A DNA stretch of 64,000 nucleotides from DATKYQ01 sp964640665 (GTDB lineage: Bacteria; Myxococcota; B64-G9). The notes below the pieces were generated by a model. The model ran no database searches. It saw nothing but the letters and a program-made list of their open reading frames with translations, and was not told where the DNA came from. The DNA lies in the NCBI GenBank assembly GCA_964640665.1, contig CAZXHT010000005.1:62001-126000 (forward strand). Direction: 5' to 3'. Both the position numbers and the translations under genes were made by a program. Position 1 is the first letter of the stretch. Each line of letters opens with the position of its first letter. This document shows, in pieces, positions 54,301 through 63,114 of the stretch.

Positions 54301-57300
54301 AAGCGCGCCTTGCTTCTCTGCAACGCGTCTACGCAAGTCTTGGCAACTGGGATGAAGTCGTCTGGGTAATCCGCGAACGCATCTCACTGGCTGAAGACCG
54401 GGACAAACCCGGCCTGTACATGGCCATGGCCTCCATCCTGAGCGCTCGTTTGGAAAACACGGATGCCGCATGCGAGTGCTGGCAGAGCGCACTCGATGTT
54501 GCCCCCGACTACCGTCCGGCATTGATAATGCTGTCCCGCAGGCGTTTCTTGGAAAGCAAATATCCGGAGGCATTCGAGCTTGGCCGTAAGGCTCTCGAAC
54601 CGGATGCGAGCGGCAGGAGCCTGCCCATCGAAAGCCGGGCCGCCGTCGCTCTCGACTCGGCTCGCGCTGCCTGGGCTTGCGAGCAACTCGAAGACGCGTC
54701 CCTGATGTACCAGCAGCACCTGGAAGCCTTCGCCCAACGCGGTTACGCCGGCGCCGACATGGAATCGTTCGAGAGGCTCGAGCTCATTCTCAGGACGCTT
54801 AAGCGTCACGACGAACTGGCGTTGCTCTACCAGCACTGGCTGCATGTTCCCGCGATCCACGAGCGCGAGGGCGGTCTGCGGCGTGCCTTGGCGCTTTTAC
54901 TTTTCGAACACCTCGATCAGCCGGACGAGGCTATCGCGGTACTCTGGGAACATGTTCAAACGCACCCCGACGATCAACCGGCGGCCGGCGACATCATCGC
55001 CATGCTGCGCAAAACCTCCCGCTGGGAGCGCCTGGCCGCACTTCTGGAAAACCAGTGGATGCGCGCAGCGCGGAAGGAAAACCAGATTCGGCGGCTCGAG
55101 GAATTGGCCGAGATCTACCAGTTCCGACTCCACGAACCCGAACAGGCCATCGTTCATTTCAAGGAACTTCTCGAAATGGGTTACGGCGTGGCTGCTGAGC
55201 GCCTGGCGGTGATCTACCGGCAAGAAGAAATGTTTGTGCAGTTGGCCGAGCTGTTGGAGACGCTGGCCGACCAGACCGGCGATCCCGCGGCCGCGCAGGA
55301 ATACTACCAAAAGCTCGGCCGTCTGGCGAAAGACGACCTGGATGACAACGAGCTGGCTTTGCGATCCTTTCAGGAACTGTACTCAATCGCCCCCACGCTG
55401 GAAAATCAAACCCGCTTGCTTGATCTTCTGCATGCGCTGGACGATCCCGAACGCCTGCAAAACTTCTTATACCAGTGCGCCGAGGAAGAGGAGCTTCCCG
55501 AAAGACGCCGGAAATTGCTATGCCAGCACGCCGATCTGTGTCTCGCAAAGCCAGACCAGTTGGAGATCGGACTGTCTTCGTTGCGACAGGCCATCGAGAT
55601 CGAGCCCGAGGAGTCATTGGCCAGGCGGGTTCTGTCGCTTTATGAACAACTAGGCGACTGGGGGGGCGCGGCGGACATGCAGGAGACGCTGATAGACCTG
55701 GCCCGGGAGGATTCATCCGCAGCGCGACGAACCCGCGACCTGGCCCGGATATACAGTGAACATCTCAATGCCCCCGAACGAGCCATCGCCGCTTTAGAAC
55801 ATGCCATCCGGCTGGATCCGGATTGGCTTGAGCCGATGAACGATCTGACCGAAATACTCGAGTCTTTGAAGGACTGGCAGCGCCTTACCAAGCTCTTGCA
55901 AGACCGCGCCGAGACCACAAACGATCGTGACCAGGCCGCGGATCTGATGCGTCGGGCCGCGGGTTTGGCCTTCGACAAGCTGGCCGATAACGATCTGGGC
56001 AAAAGCATCCTGTCCGCGGCCGCCGGGCGCGCGTCCGAACCGGCGCCCCTTCTTCTCGAACTCGCCGAGCGCCTCGAGCGATCGCGGGATTACGCCGCTG
56101 CGGCCGACTCGATCGAGGAAGTCATAGTCAAGGGTGCTCAGCCGCCCGAGAAAGGACGGGGTCCCGCGGCGCTGTACAGGAAAATAGCAGCCCTGAGACT
56201 CCTGGCGGACGATCGTGAAGCGGCCATCACCGCCTTAGAGCAGGCCCTGGGACAGGATCCCGCAGACGAGGAGACGGTGGGCCGTCTAGATTCACTCTAC
56301 CGGGAAGATTCTAGTTATATCGACCTGGCACTGATGAGGGAGAACCTCGCCGGCCGCAAGGTCGGAAGGCCGGCGGCCGAGGCCTGGTTTTCCGCGGCAA
56401 CAAGCTGGCTCGCTGCCGATGACATCAGCGCCACCGAGAAAGCTCTGCGGCAGGCGCTGGTGGCCGAACCCGATCACCAGGAGGCCTGCGCACTTTCGGT
56501 GCGCCTGATGAAAGACGGACAGGACTGGCAGCGGCTTCTTGATTTCGTGGACGGCTTACCCGATTCAATCGTGTCGCTTGAGAATTTCACCGATTCGATT
56601 CGTGCCTGCTTCGACCATGTCGCCGATGCGTCCGCGGGCGATGCCTTGCAACTCACCGCCTGTCGAGCCATGCTGCGCGTCGAGCCGGAAAATCCAGAAG
56701 CGTTATGGCGTGCGGCGAATAACCTGTTGGAAAGCAACGAGCCGGAAGAAGCCGAGGCCCTGCTGCGCAGGCTGGACGTTCAAGCCGCGAGTCTGGATGC
56801 CGATCGACGCTACCGGCTCGACCAGAAACTCGCCGCCAGCGATTTCGCCCGCGGCCATAGCGATCAGGCCGAAAATCGGCTCAAGCGCTGTATCGAAGCT
56901 CGTCCGGACGATCCCGACCCGCGTTCCTTTCTGCACAAGTTGTACGCTCGCGGCGAGCGCTTCAAGGATCGCGTTGCATTACTGCTGGACGAAGCCGAAC
57001 GCAGCGGTGATGACCGTGTCCGGATCGGACGTCTCGTCACCGCTGCAGGGATAATGCTTGAGGAACTCGGCGATCCCAGCGGCGCTTTGCATGTCTATGA
57101 ACGCGCCCTGCGCATCGCGGAGGATGACGTCGATATCTGGAAGAAACTGGTCGAGCTACATCGCTTGTTGAACGATCCCGGCCGGCAACGTGAAGCATTG
57201 CTACAGGTAGCACGGCTCTCATCGGAAGACGAACGCTTTTTTTCATTACGCAAGGCAGCCTGCCTGGCGCACGACACCCTTTCCGACTACCGGGCCGCCC

Positions 57301-60300
57301 GCGAGAGCTGGTCCGAACTGCTGAGCATCGAGCCGAAAAACATAGATACCCTTGATCGTCTTCTGGATCTGGATCGCCAACAAGAAGAATTTGATCAGCT
57401 CGATCAGCACCTGACTTTGAGTATCGAACTTACCGACGATCCGACCCTGCTGACTTCACTTCTCAAGGAACGGGCAGAAGTCCTGTCCACCAGGCTAAAT
57501 CGCCCGGATGAAATCCTGGCTATCTACGAGCGACTCGAAGGCTTGCATCCCTCGGACGTGGGCGTGCTGCGTAAGCTCTCTGATTTGTATGCCGATGCCT
57601 GTGCGTATACAAAGCTGGCCCGCACGCTGGAAACGCGTATGGAGTTGGCCTCATCAGAGAACGAAAGAGTATCGCTCATGCTTCAGCTGGCAACCATCCA
57701 GGCCGAACAAATCGACGACCGCCAGGCAGCCTTCGAAACGCTCAAGTCGGCGGCGGCCCTGCAGTCCGAGAGCGACGATGCCCTCGAAAAACTACGTAGT
57801 CTTGCGAGCGAGTCCGGCGAATGGGATTTAGTGGCGGACGCGCTCGAAGGACTTGCCGCCAGGGCTTCCGACCGGGATCGAGAACACGACCTGCGCCGCC
57901 GGCTCGGCCTTTTGAGGTGGTCGGGCGGCCGGTCCGAGGAGGCCCGCAGCGCATTCACCAGAGCCGCAGAACTGGCCCCGGGGGACATTATTTCGAGACG
58001 GTTCCTTGTGAAGAACGACGCCGGCGATGCGTCTCATATAAAATGGCTTCTCGGTCACAGCGACTTACTGCACCCCGCCGATGTCAAAACGCTGAAAACC
58101 GAGTTGGTCGCCTCCCTGCAGGGCGCCGAGGCGAGTGAGCGTATCGCCGCATTGCGAGACCTGCAAGAGAGCTCTCCAGGCAACCTGGATGTGGCCCGGC
58201 AACTTGCGGAGCTTTACCGGGAATGTGGCGAACACAAGGCACTTGCCGATCTTCTCGGCCGCATGGCCGAAAAGGAAAAGGATGAAAAAAGGGCCGACCT
58301 ATGGATGCGGCAAGCCGAGATCTTGATCGAGTCCGGTGACGCGGCCGGGGCCGCGGCAGCCTTGTCCGAGGCACTCGAATTCGAGGGCGCTCATCGTTAC
58401 CGGGTTGCCAAAGAGCTTGCAAGAATTCAACTCGACGATTTTGGCGACGGCGAAGCGGCATCCCGGGCGCTCGAGGAAGCCGTGCGCCTGGTTCCAGATG
58501 ATGCGCAGGCCTGGCAACGGCTCTCCGATCTCTACTGGACGGCACGGGACTGGAGTCGAGCCGAAACGGCCACCAGGCGGCTTAGCGAACTGGCCGATAA
58601 AGACTCGCTGCCCGGCCTGTTCGCAAGGCTGGGCGACATCCTCACACAGGACGGTCGCGAACGGGATGCGGTCGACGCCTTCCGTAAAGCCATCGCTCAC
58701 GACCCGGCCTACCGGACGGCCTACCAACGCCTGGAAGAGTTACTCAAGAAGAACAAGGATGAGGCCGAGTTGTCGTCATTCTACACCGAGTGGGCCGCCA
58801 GTGATGCGGCCGGTTCGTTGCGCGTGGCTCTGTACTTGAACGCAGCCCGCCATCTGGACCGCCTGGGTAAGATTTCCGAAGCGATCGCCGCTTTGCGGGA
58901 GGCATTGAAGATCGATCCGTCGAACCCGGAAGTCCACGAATACCTGGCGGCGCTCCTGTCGCGAGAGGGTGACTGGGAAGAGCTGATCGAGGTGATGAGC
59001 CAACGCCTCGAGCTTTCCGATGATGACGAAAAGCGGGTCGCCATATCGTTCGAGCTCGGAGAGGCATGCAGTGAGCATCTCGACGACCCCGTCCAGGCGG
59101 CCGTGTATTTCGAACGCTGCCTGCAGATCGATCCCGATCACCGGGGCGCATTGGAAGAACTGGCGGACATTCGTTACAACCGCAAGCTGTGGGAGGAAGC
59201 AGATCGACTCTACCAGCATCTGGGTGAGGGAGGGCTCTCCAGCAGCCGCTTCGTGATCGCCTTCAGGCGGGGAGAAATTTCCCAGAAGCTGGGCCGGCCG
59301 GAGGAGGCACTCGATAATTATCGCCGCTCGATCGAGTTGAACCCCACCTTTCTGCCCTCTCGACAGAATCTCGTCGACCTGTTGCGGCAAAGGGGCCTGA
59401 TCGAGGAAATCCCCAAGGAAATAAAAGGGCTGCTCGAGTTACTGGATGATGACAGCTTCGACGATCTACGAAGCGATTATCTACAGCAGTTGGCCGACGT
59501 CCAGCGGCAATTGTTCGAGTTCGAAGACGCGGCACGGCTGTGCCGGATCGTACTCGATAGAGAACCCGACAACCTGCACTGCCTGCGCATGTTGCGCGAG
59601 TATCTGAGCAACTCAATGCAGTGGGAAGAAGCCGTCGATCTCCTGCGGCGTGAACTGAATATCGAGACCGAGTCACAGGTCACGGCCGGGCTCTTCGAGC
59701 TTCTCGGGGACATCCTCTCGATGCATATCAAAGACGCGCCGGGAGCCGCGAACGCTTACCGTGAAGCGATAAGCCTGGCACCCGAAAGGGTTGCGCCGAA
59801 ATGGAAGCAGTGGAAGCTGTTGCGTTCCATGGAAGCCCATGACGAACTGCGCGACCTGAGCCGCTCGCTCGTCGATGATGACCTGGATGAAGATCGCCTA
59901 CGGGAAGTTCACCTCGTTCTGGCGCGCATCGAGGAAGAACACGATCAGGCACTTTTACACTTCGAAAAGGTTTTGGCGATGGGCAAGGCCGAACTCGGGC
60001 TGGTCGAGGAGCTGGCCTCGTTGTATCAGGAAATGGGGCGCTGGGAACAATACTGTTCTCTCTCGGGCCAGGCGATCGAGGCGCACATCAGGAACGGAAT
60101 GGATCAGGAGGACGCCCTCGATAGCTATCTCAAGCTGGCCGGAGTCTACCAGGAGCGCATCGGAGATGTCAGCCGGGCCGCGGCCTGCATCCGTCGGGGC
60201 CTGGAACTCTATCCCCGGGATCCCGAGTTGCTCAGGCGACTGGGAAACCTCTACGCCAGTGACTGGGAAACATACCGGGAGGCAATCGAGGTGTTCAGGG

Positions 60301-61328
60301 AACTCTCGGGAATGGATCCGACCGACCCCGAGCTATACAGATACCTGGCACGCCTGGAAGCGGCCCGAGGCGACATCGATCGCACCATCTCCTACTACAC
60401 CGGCCTGCGCTTCCTCTCACCGATGGACCAGGAGGCGCGCAAATTCCTCGAGCACGCGGGCGCCGCCGTGAAACCCGGGCGAGCACTGGATCGCTCTGAG
60501 TGGGACGAGATTATCCTTCACCCGGATGCCGACTGCTTACTTCAGCGTATTTTCTCCGTGCTGGCCCCATACCTGGAGTTGCTTTTGCCGGCCGATTCGC
60601 GCGAACACGGGTCATTGACCAGCGTGACCCGCGATAGCCACCCGCAGCTAGTGGAAGCAGCAAAGCGGGCTGCCTGGTTCATTTCGGGGCGCCCTTTTTC
60701 CATCTTCATACAGCAAGACGAGAACTACCGGGCCCATAGCGACTGCGGCAAGCAGCCGGCCATCATCATCTCGAGCACAGTGCTCGATCGCAGCACACCA
60801 GACGAACTGACGTTCTTCATCACCAGGGAAATCGTCCAGGTAGCCATGGGATTCGTCCTGCCAAGGAAACTGAGGCCCGCCGATCTGAAGGTATTGCTTG
60901 CGATCCTGTCGAGGCTCGCACGGCCGGAAGCGGATCCGCCCATCCCCCTGCCGGCCACGGCCGACCAGTACATCGAGGGCTTGATAAAAATAGCGCCGGC
61001 AGACGTCATGGAAATGGCCATGCCGCTGATCCGCAGATATGCGCTGGAACCCAGGGCCCACGACATCGAGCGCTGGGCACGTGGTGTGCGCAGGACCGCG
61101 GATCGGGTAGCCCTGTTGGCTTCGGAAGGGCTGATCCCCGCCATGTCGGTCCTGTCCAGGTTCTCGGAGGCTGCCGGCGGACGCGATCTCGCCTTCATTC
61201 CCGATCGCGCCTCGGTGCTCTCGCGTGATGCGGACTTGATGCTCCTGTTCAGGTTCGCCTTCTCGGAACAATTCTTGAAACTACGCCGTAAACTGGGGGC
61301 TGCGGGCGCTACTCCCGTTCAAGAATGA
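51321..61328 (+). CDS. giant TPR-repeat protein (3335 residues) with C-terminal degenerate M48-like domain
   Basis: The ATG is at 51321. Residues about 1-230 form a non-TPR N-terminal region with beta strands (SLGFSLEFRENTALLTLSN). From about 250 to 3010 the chain is almost all tetratricopeptide repeats with lines such as AIHNFERILELNPDQLQAMYTL, AIEDYKGALQIEPNLPKVQRAL and AIAALREALKIDPSNPEVHEYLA; I estimate 70 or more units. About 3020-3335 is a folded domain with AIIISSTVLDRSTPDELTFFITREIVQVAMG, which resembles the M48 peptidase helix but has REIVQ instead of HExxH, so it cannot bind zinc in the usual way. No signal or membrane segment is visible. Such proteins act as scaffolds. The last 20 bases overlap the end of the convergent ompA-like gene. 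Confidence 0.9.
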   Translation: MEDSQGRRPGSIETAAGVVATGMSLGFSLEFRENTALLTLSNREIEEGVVVDRIVLEVPGVRFPFDVRGGAEQFLHHRCRLRLLDISIRAEEMLAFLSRRLDPARYGFEAIQVSLKGDVGWLSGRFRVGNQSAPFTARFLFEAAGEQAVRIGFYDIRFFGPMPLPVSSLVAQLAKALACMGFEQQGAASIIFHPLRDFTRWFLPVHGWKIPDLAGLRIDRIVIRDGRLRLTSARFPDELPEYSAASDQRSALVEQHFLVFREGCQAYHEAEQALMEGLLDKARRLYLGKGGIEPSHPHAARRLLEIGLSRPDRFDEIEDLARDLLAHDPEFLPALFARAAMQRRRQEPAAGSSYERIGKICVNRGERQDAIMAHIEAGTLLMTDDPSRAIHNFERILELNPDQLQAMYTLTGLYENEQHWYRALRMNLRLTHQLNDPKEIAACHFRMGRIFLERFDDLDKARKHLDAALMHDPGHIDALSAQATTFERRNQPTRAVRSLATLLELADGSLAGNEQLIVETRLRLAALWKDELDDPESALLQYESILHDHPDHLHSLFMSGSLSANLERWDQAAEAFSRLLDLEASGQTLPQEVAKSAAVHLGRIYSQRPGGESEARIFLERAASIKPDDIGVWMGIEKLDRSSANWQGLIEVLQHKASLTDDSDEKLAAILEAARISDRQIGDHQRAMQLYELALQEDPSAPEPVEGLKLLLGKQNRWSDVSVLLSRAAADETDPEVAAGYWAEAGKIHSDNLGDRAGAIQAYEAAVDAGHGTENIKCLLDLYRDAEMFEKIAAVIGRLDQSTFDRDELIDLYIERAEILAEKLERVPEAIEDYKGALQIEPNLPKVQRALADIFFARKMWTESREATLKVLELAGEGGLSAPGKTDLHRRLAVIEQELGDASAAIDQLRIVLSRYESDLDAANQLGHLLRAEERWEELAAFYAQQAERAEGEEAAALHTAAATIWWERLKKLDPAAAQYQLGVDAAPKSKAAEARLASLQRVYASLGNWDEVVWVIRERISLAEDRDKPGLYMAMASILSARLENTDAACECWQSALDVAPDYRPALIMLSRRRFLESKYPEAFELGRKALEPDASGRSLPIESRAAVALDSARAAWACEQLEDASLMYQQHLEAFAQRGYAGADMESFERLELILRTLKRHDELALLYQHWLHVPAIHEREGGLRRALALLLFEHLDQPDEAIAVLWEHVQTHPDDQPAAGDIIAMLRKTSRWERLAALLENQWMRAARKENQIRRLEELAEIYQFRLHEPEQAIVHFKELLEMGYGVAAERLAVIYRQEEMFVQLAELLETLADQTGDPAAAQEYYQKLGRLAKDDLDDNELALRSFQELYSIAPTLENQTRLLDLLHALDDPERLQNFLYQCAEEEELPERRRKLLCQHADLCLAKPDQLEIGLSSLRQAIEIEPEESLARRVLSLYEQLGDWGGAADMQETLIDLAREDSSAARRTRDLARIYSEHLNAPERAIAALEHAIRLDPDWLEPMNDLTEILESLKDWQRLTKLLQDRAETTNDRDQAADLMRRAAGLAFDKLADNDLGKSILSAAAGRASEPAPLLLELAERLERSRDYAAAADSIEEVIVKGAQPPEKGRGPAALYRKIAALRLLADDREAAITALEQALGQDPADEETVGRLDSLYREDSSYIDLALMRENLAGRKVGRPAAEAWFSAATSWLAADDISATEKALRQALVAEPDHQEACALSVRLMKDGQDWQRLLDFVDGLPDSIVSLENFTDSIRACFDHVADASAGDALQLTACRAMLRVEPENPEALWRAANNLLESNEPEEAEALLRRLDVQAASLDADRRYRLDQKLAASDFARGHSDQAENRLKRCIEARPDDPDPRSFLHKLYARGERFKDRVALLLDEAERSGDDRVRIGRLVTAAGIMLEELGDPSGALHVYERALRIAEDDVDIWKKLVELHRLLNDPGRQREALLQVARLSSEDERFFSLRKAACLAHDTLSDYRAARESWSELLSIEPKNIDTLDRLLDLDRQQEEFDQLDQHLTLSIELTDDPTLLTSLLKERAEVLSTRLNRPDEILAIYERLEGLHPSDVGVLRKLSDLYADACAYTKLARTLETRMELASSENERVSLMLQLATIQAEQIDDRQAAFETLKSAAALQSESDDALEKLRSLASESGEWDLVADALEGLAARASDRDREHDLRRRLGLLRWSGGRSEEARSAFTRAAELAPGDIISRRFLVKNDAGDASHIKWLLGHSDLLHPADVKTLKTELVASLQGAEASERIAALRDLQESSPGNLDVARQLAELYRECGEHKALADLLGRMAEKEKDEKRADLWMRQAEILIESGDAAGAAAALSEALEFEGAHRYRVAKELARIQLDDFGDGEAASRALEEAVRLVPDDAQAWQRLSDLYWTARDWSRAETATRRLSELADKDSLPGLFARLGDILTQDGRERDAVDAFRKAIAHDPAYRTAYQRLEELLKKNKDEAELSSFYTEWAASDAAGSLRVALYLNAARHLDRLGKISEAIAALREALKIDPSNPEVHEYLAALLSREGDWEELIEVMSQRLELSDDDEKRVAISFELGEACSEHLDDPVQAAVYFERCLQIDPDHRGALEELADIRYNRKLWEEADRLYQHLGEGGLSSSRFVIAFRRGEISQKLGRPEEALDNYRRSIELNPTFLPSRQNLVDLLRQRGLIEEIPKEIKGLLELLDDDSFDDLRSDYLQQLADVQRQLFEFEDAARLCRIVLDREPDNLHCLRMLREYLSNSMQWEEAVDLLRRELNIETESQVTAGLFELLGDILSMHIKDAPGAANAYREAISLAPERVAPKWKQWKLLRSMEAHDELRDLSRSLVDDDLDEDRLREVHLVLARIEEEHDQALLHFEKVLAMGKAELGLVEELASLYQEMGRWEQYCSLSGQAIEAHIRNGMDQEDALDSYLKLAGVYQERIGDVSRAAACIRRGLELYPRDPELLRRLGNLYASDWETYREAIEVFRELSGMDPTDPELYRYLARLEAARGDIDRTISYYTGLRFLSPMDQEARKFLEHAGAAVKPGRALDRSEWDEIILHPDADCLLQRIFSVLAPYLELLLPADSREHGSLTSVTRDSHPQLVEAAKRAAWFISGRPFSIFIQQDENYRAHSDCGKQPAIIISSTVLDRSTPDELTFFITREIVQVAMGFVLPRKLRPADLKVLLAILSRLARPEADPPIPLPATADQYIEGLIKIAPADVMEMAMPLIRRYALEPRAHDIERWARGVRRTADRVALLASEGLIPAMSVLSRFSEAAGGRDLAFIPDRASVLSRDADLMLLFRFAFSEQFLKLRRKLGAAGATPVQE

Positions 61329-62676
61329 TCATCTCAACCCGGCGATTCATGCTGCGGCCGCGCTCGGTTTTATTGCCGGCGATCGGCTTGTCTTCTCCGA
61401 ACCCCTTGGCAACCAGTCGATCCTGCTCGACTCCCTTGCGCACCAGGTAGTCGACCACTGCCTGTGCCCTGCGCTGGCTGAGGCGCCGGTTGTAGACGGC
61501 GGCTCCCTTGGAGTCGGTGTGCCCCTCCACTCGGAGCTTCTTGATGTCGGGGTATTGCTCCAGGGTGGCCGCTACCTGGTTGAGAATGGGATAGGATTTC
61601 TTCTTGAGACTCGCCTTGCCGAACTCGAAGTGGATCTTCTCGCGCAGCTCGATGGACTTCTCCCTGACCCTGACCTTGACCTGCGCCTTGCTGGGGCAAC
61701 CGTCGGTCTCGACCTTGCCCGGTTTATCGGGGCACTTGTCGATATAATCGGGTATGCCGTCGTCGTCCCTGTCGGGGCAGCCCTCCTTGTCGATCGGCCC
61801 GGCTATCTTGGGGCAGCGGTCGAGTTTGTCCTTGACCCCGTCGCCATCCGTGTCCGGTTCAAGCGGACAGCCGGAGTTGGAGGCCGGTCCGGCATCTTCG
61901 GGGCAACGATCATCGCGGTCGATCACTCCATCCTTGTCGGTATCTTTTTCGGGACAGCCGGCGTTGGTGTCTGGTCCCCAGATGTCCGGGCACTTGTCAT
62001 CCTTGTCCGGCACACCGTCGTGATCTCGATCCTTGGCCTGCTTTATCACCTTCACCCGACCGACACCGAATGTATAGCGCAAGACGGGAAACACGGCCAG
62101 GGCCACATCCCCGCGCAGCGGAAGAATGCTCACGTTGGCCTCGACGGCAATCGAAAAATGACGCAGGGGCAGGTAGTACTCCACTCCGCCGCCGGCCAAA
62201 ATGGCCACGTCGTCCGAGCCCCCGACCTCGAAGCTACCGACATGCTTGGGTGAGGCCGCGAAGTAACCTACTCCGGCCTGGATATACGTATAGAAGCGCT
62301 GGGTCGCAATCAGCGACAACGAGGCACCCGCCCATACCAGGCTGCTCTCCCAGTCCATGGGCAAGTGCGTTCCCTTGCTGCTGGTCGCGGAGCCGCTGTA
62401 GTGCTGAGTGAGAAAACCGGCCTTGATCCTGAACACCCAGTTCAGATCGTAGCCCACCTCCAGGCCGACCAGAAACCCGGGACCCCGATCCGGCACAGGC
62501 GGTGAGAAATCCCAGCTGAATCCGCCCTGCAAGCCAAGCTCGAGACCCTTCTCGACCTCATTGAAGACCTGAATCCTGGGAGCGGCGGCTTTGGCAATGT
62601 TGGAAGCCGATGCGGCACATGAAAAAGCCGCCACAACAAATAAAATTCTCCGGAGTGCCTTCACGCTCATCGTCAT
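61309..62676 (-). CDS. OmpA-family protein with thrombospondin type 3 repeats
   Basis: This is a 455-residue protein. A signal peptide (LRRILFVVAAFSCAASASNIAKAA) leads to an N-terminal beta-barrel (about 35-210, strands such as GLELGLQGGFSWDF and YLPLRHFSIAVEANVSILP). Four Ca-binding thrombospondin type 3 repeats follow (DRDHDGVPDKDDKCPD, DTDKDGVIDRDDRCPE, DTDGDGVKDKLDRCPK, DRDDDGIPDYIDKCPD). The C-terminal OmpA peptidoglycan-binding domain has IHFEFGKASLKKKSYPILNQVA, LRVEGHTDSKGAAVYN and LSQRRAQAVVDYLV. It anchors the outer membrane to the cell wall. The stop overlaps the giant TPR gene by 20 bases, tail to tail. Confidence 0.95.
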   Translation of the reverse strand: MTMSVKALRRILFVVAAFSCAASASNIAKAAAPRIQVFNEVEKGLELGLQGGFSWDFSPPVPDRGPGFLVGLEVGYDLNWVFRIKAGFLTQHYSGSATSSKGTHLPMDWESSLVWAGASLSLIATQRFYTYIQAGVGYFAASPKHVGSFEVGGSDDVAILAGGGVEYYLPLRHFSIAVEANVSILPLRGDVALAVFPVLRYTFGVGRVKVIKQAKDRDHDGVPDKDDKCPDIWGPDTNAGCPEKDTDKDGVIDRDDRCPEDAGPASNSGCPLEPDTDGDGVKDKLDRCPKIAGPIDKEGCPDRDDDGIPDYIDKCPDKPGKVETDGCPSKAQVKVRVREKSIELREKIHFEFGKASLKKKSYPILNQVAATLEQYPDIKKLRVEGHTDSKGAAVYNRRLSQRRAQAVVDYLVRKGVEQDRLVAKGFGEDKPIAGNKTERGRSMNRRVEMIILERE

Positions 62677-62775
62677 TGAGATCCCACCTGTTTGCCCACC
62701 TTAGCCTACATCGAAAATGGAATCAACCTTACCATGATTCTTGATAACCCATCGAAGATATGGCACCTTTGATCT

Positions 62776-63087
62776 ATGGTCGGCAGGAAAACCAGCACAA
62801 AGAGACGTTCGGGCGCCGCGGGCGGCGATCGGCTGGAGGAAATGGTTCTTCTGCTGCTCAAGGCGTCCCTGCGAGGCCGCTTGCTGGTGGCCGACCGGAA
62901 GGCCATCAAGAAGTTCCTTGGGCAATTCGATAGCGGCAAAAAATCCGCGCCCGCGGCCGCGAACGACAAACCTCGCTGCCCCGCCTGCCGTTCGGTACTC
63001 GAAAACCCACGGGCCAAGCGGTGCCCTTACTGTTCGGTGCTGCTCGGGGCGGCGCGCAAGACGCAAAAAACCAGAAGGAAGAAATAG
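62776..63087 (+). CDS. small zinc-ribbon protein
   Basis: This is a 103-residue protein, very basic at both ends. A helical part (EEMVLLLLKASLRGRLLVADRKAIKKFLGQF) precedes a zinc ribbon CPACRSVLENPRAKRCPYCSVLLG (two CxxC pairs) and a Lys/Arg tail (KTQKTRRKK). It has no good ribosome site; the start is the first ATG in frame. The gene is divergent from the ompA-like gene and 27 bases before the pseudokinase gene, with which it may be co-transcribed. Nucleic-acid binding is possible given the charge. I do not recognise the family. Confidence 0.55.
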   Translation: MVGRKTSTKRRSGAAGGDRLEEMVLLLLKASLRGRLLVADRKAIKKFLGQFDSGKKSAPAAANDKPRCPACRSVLENPRAKRCPYCSVLLGAARKTQKTRRKK

Positions 63088-63114
63088 ACTCCACAAGCGA
63101 GCGGCAAGCACAAA

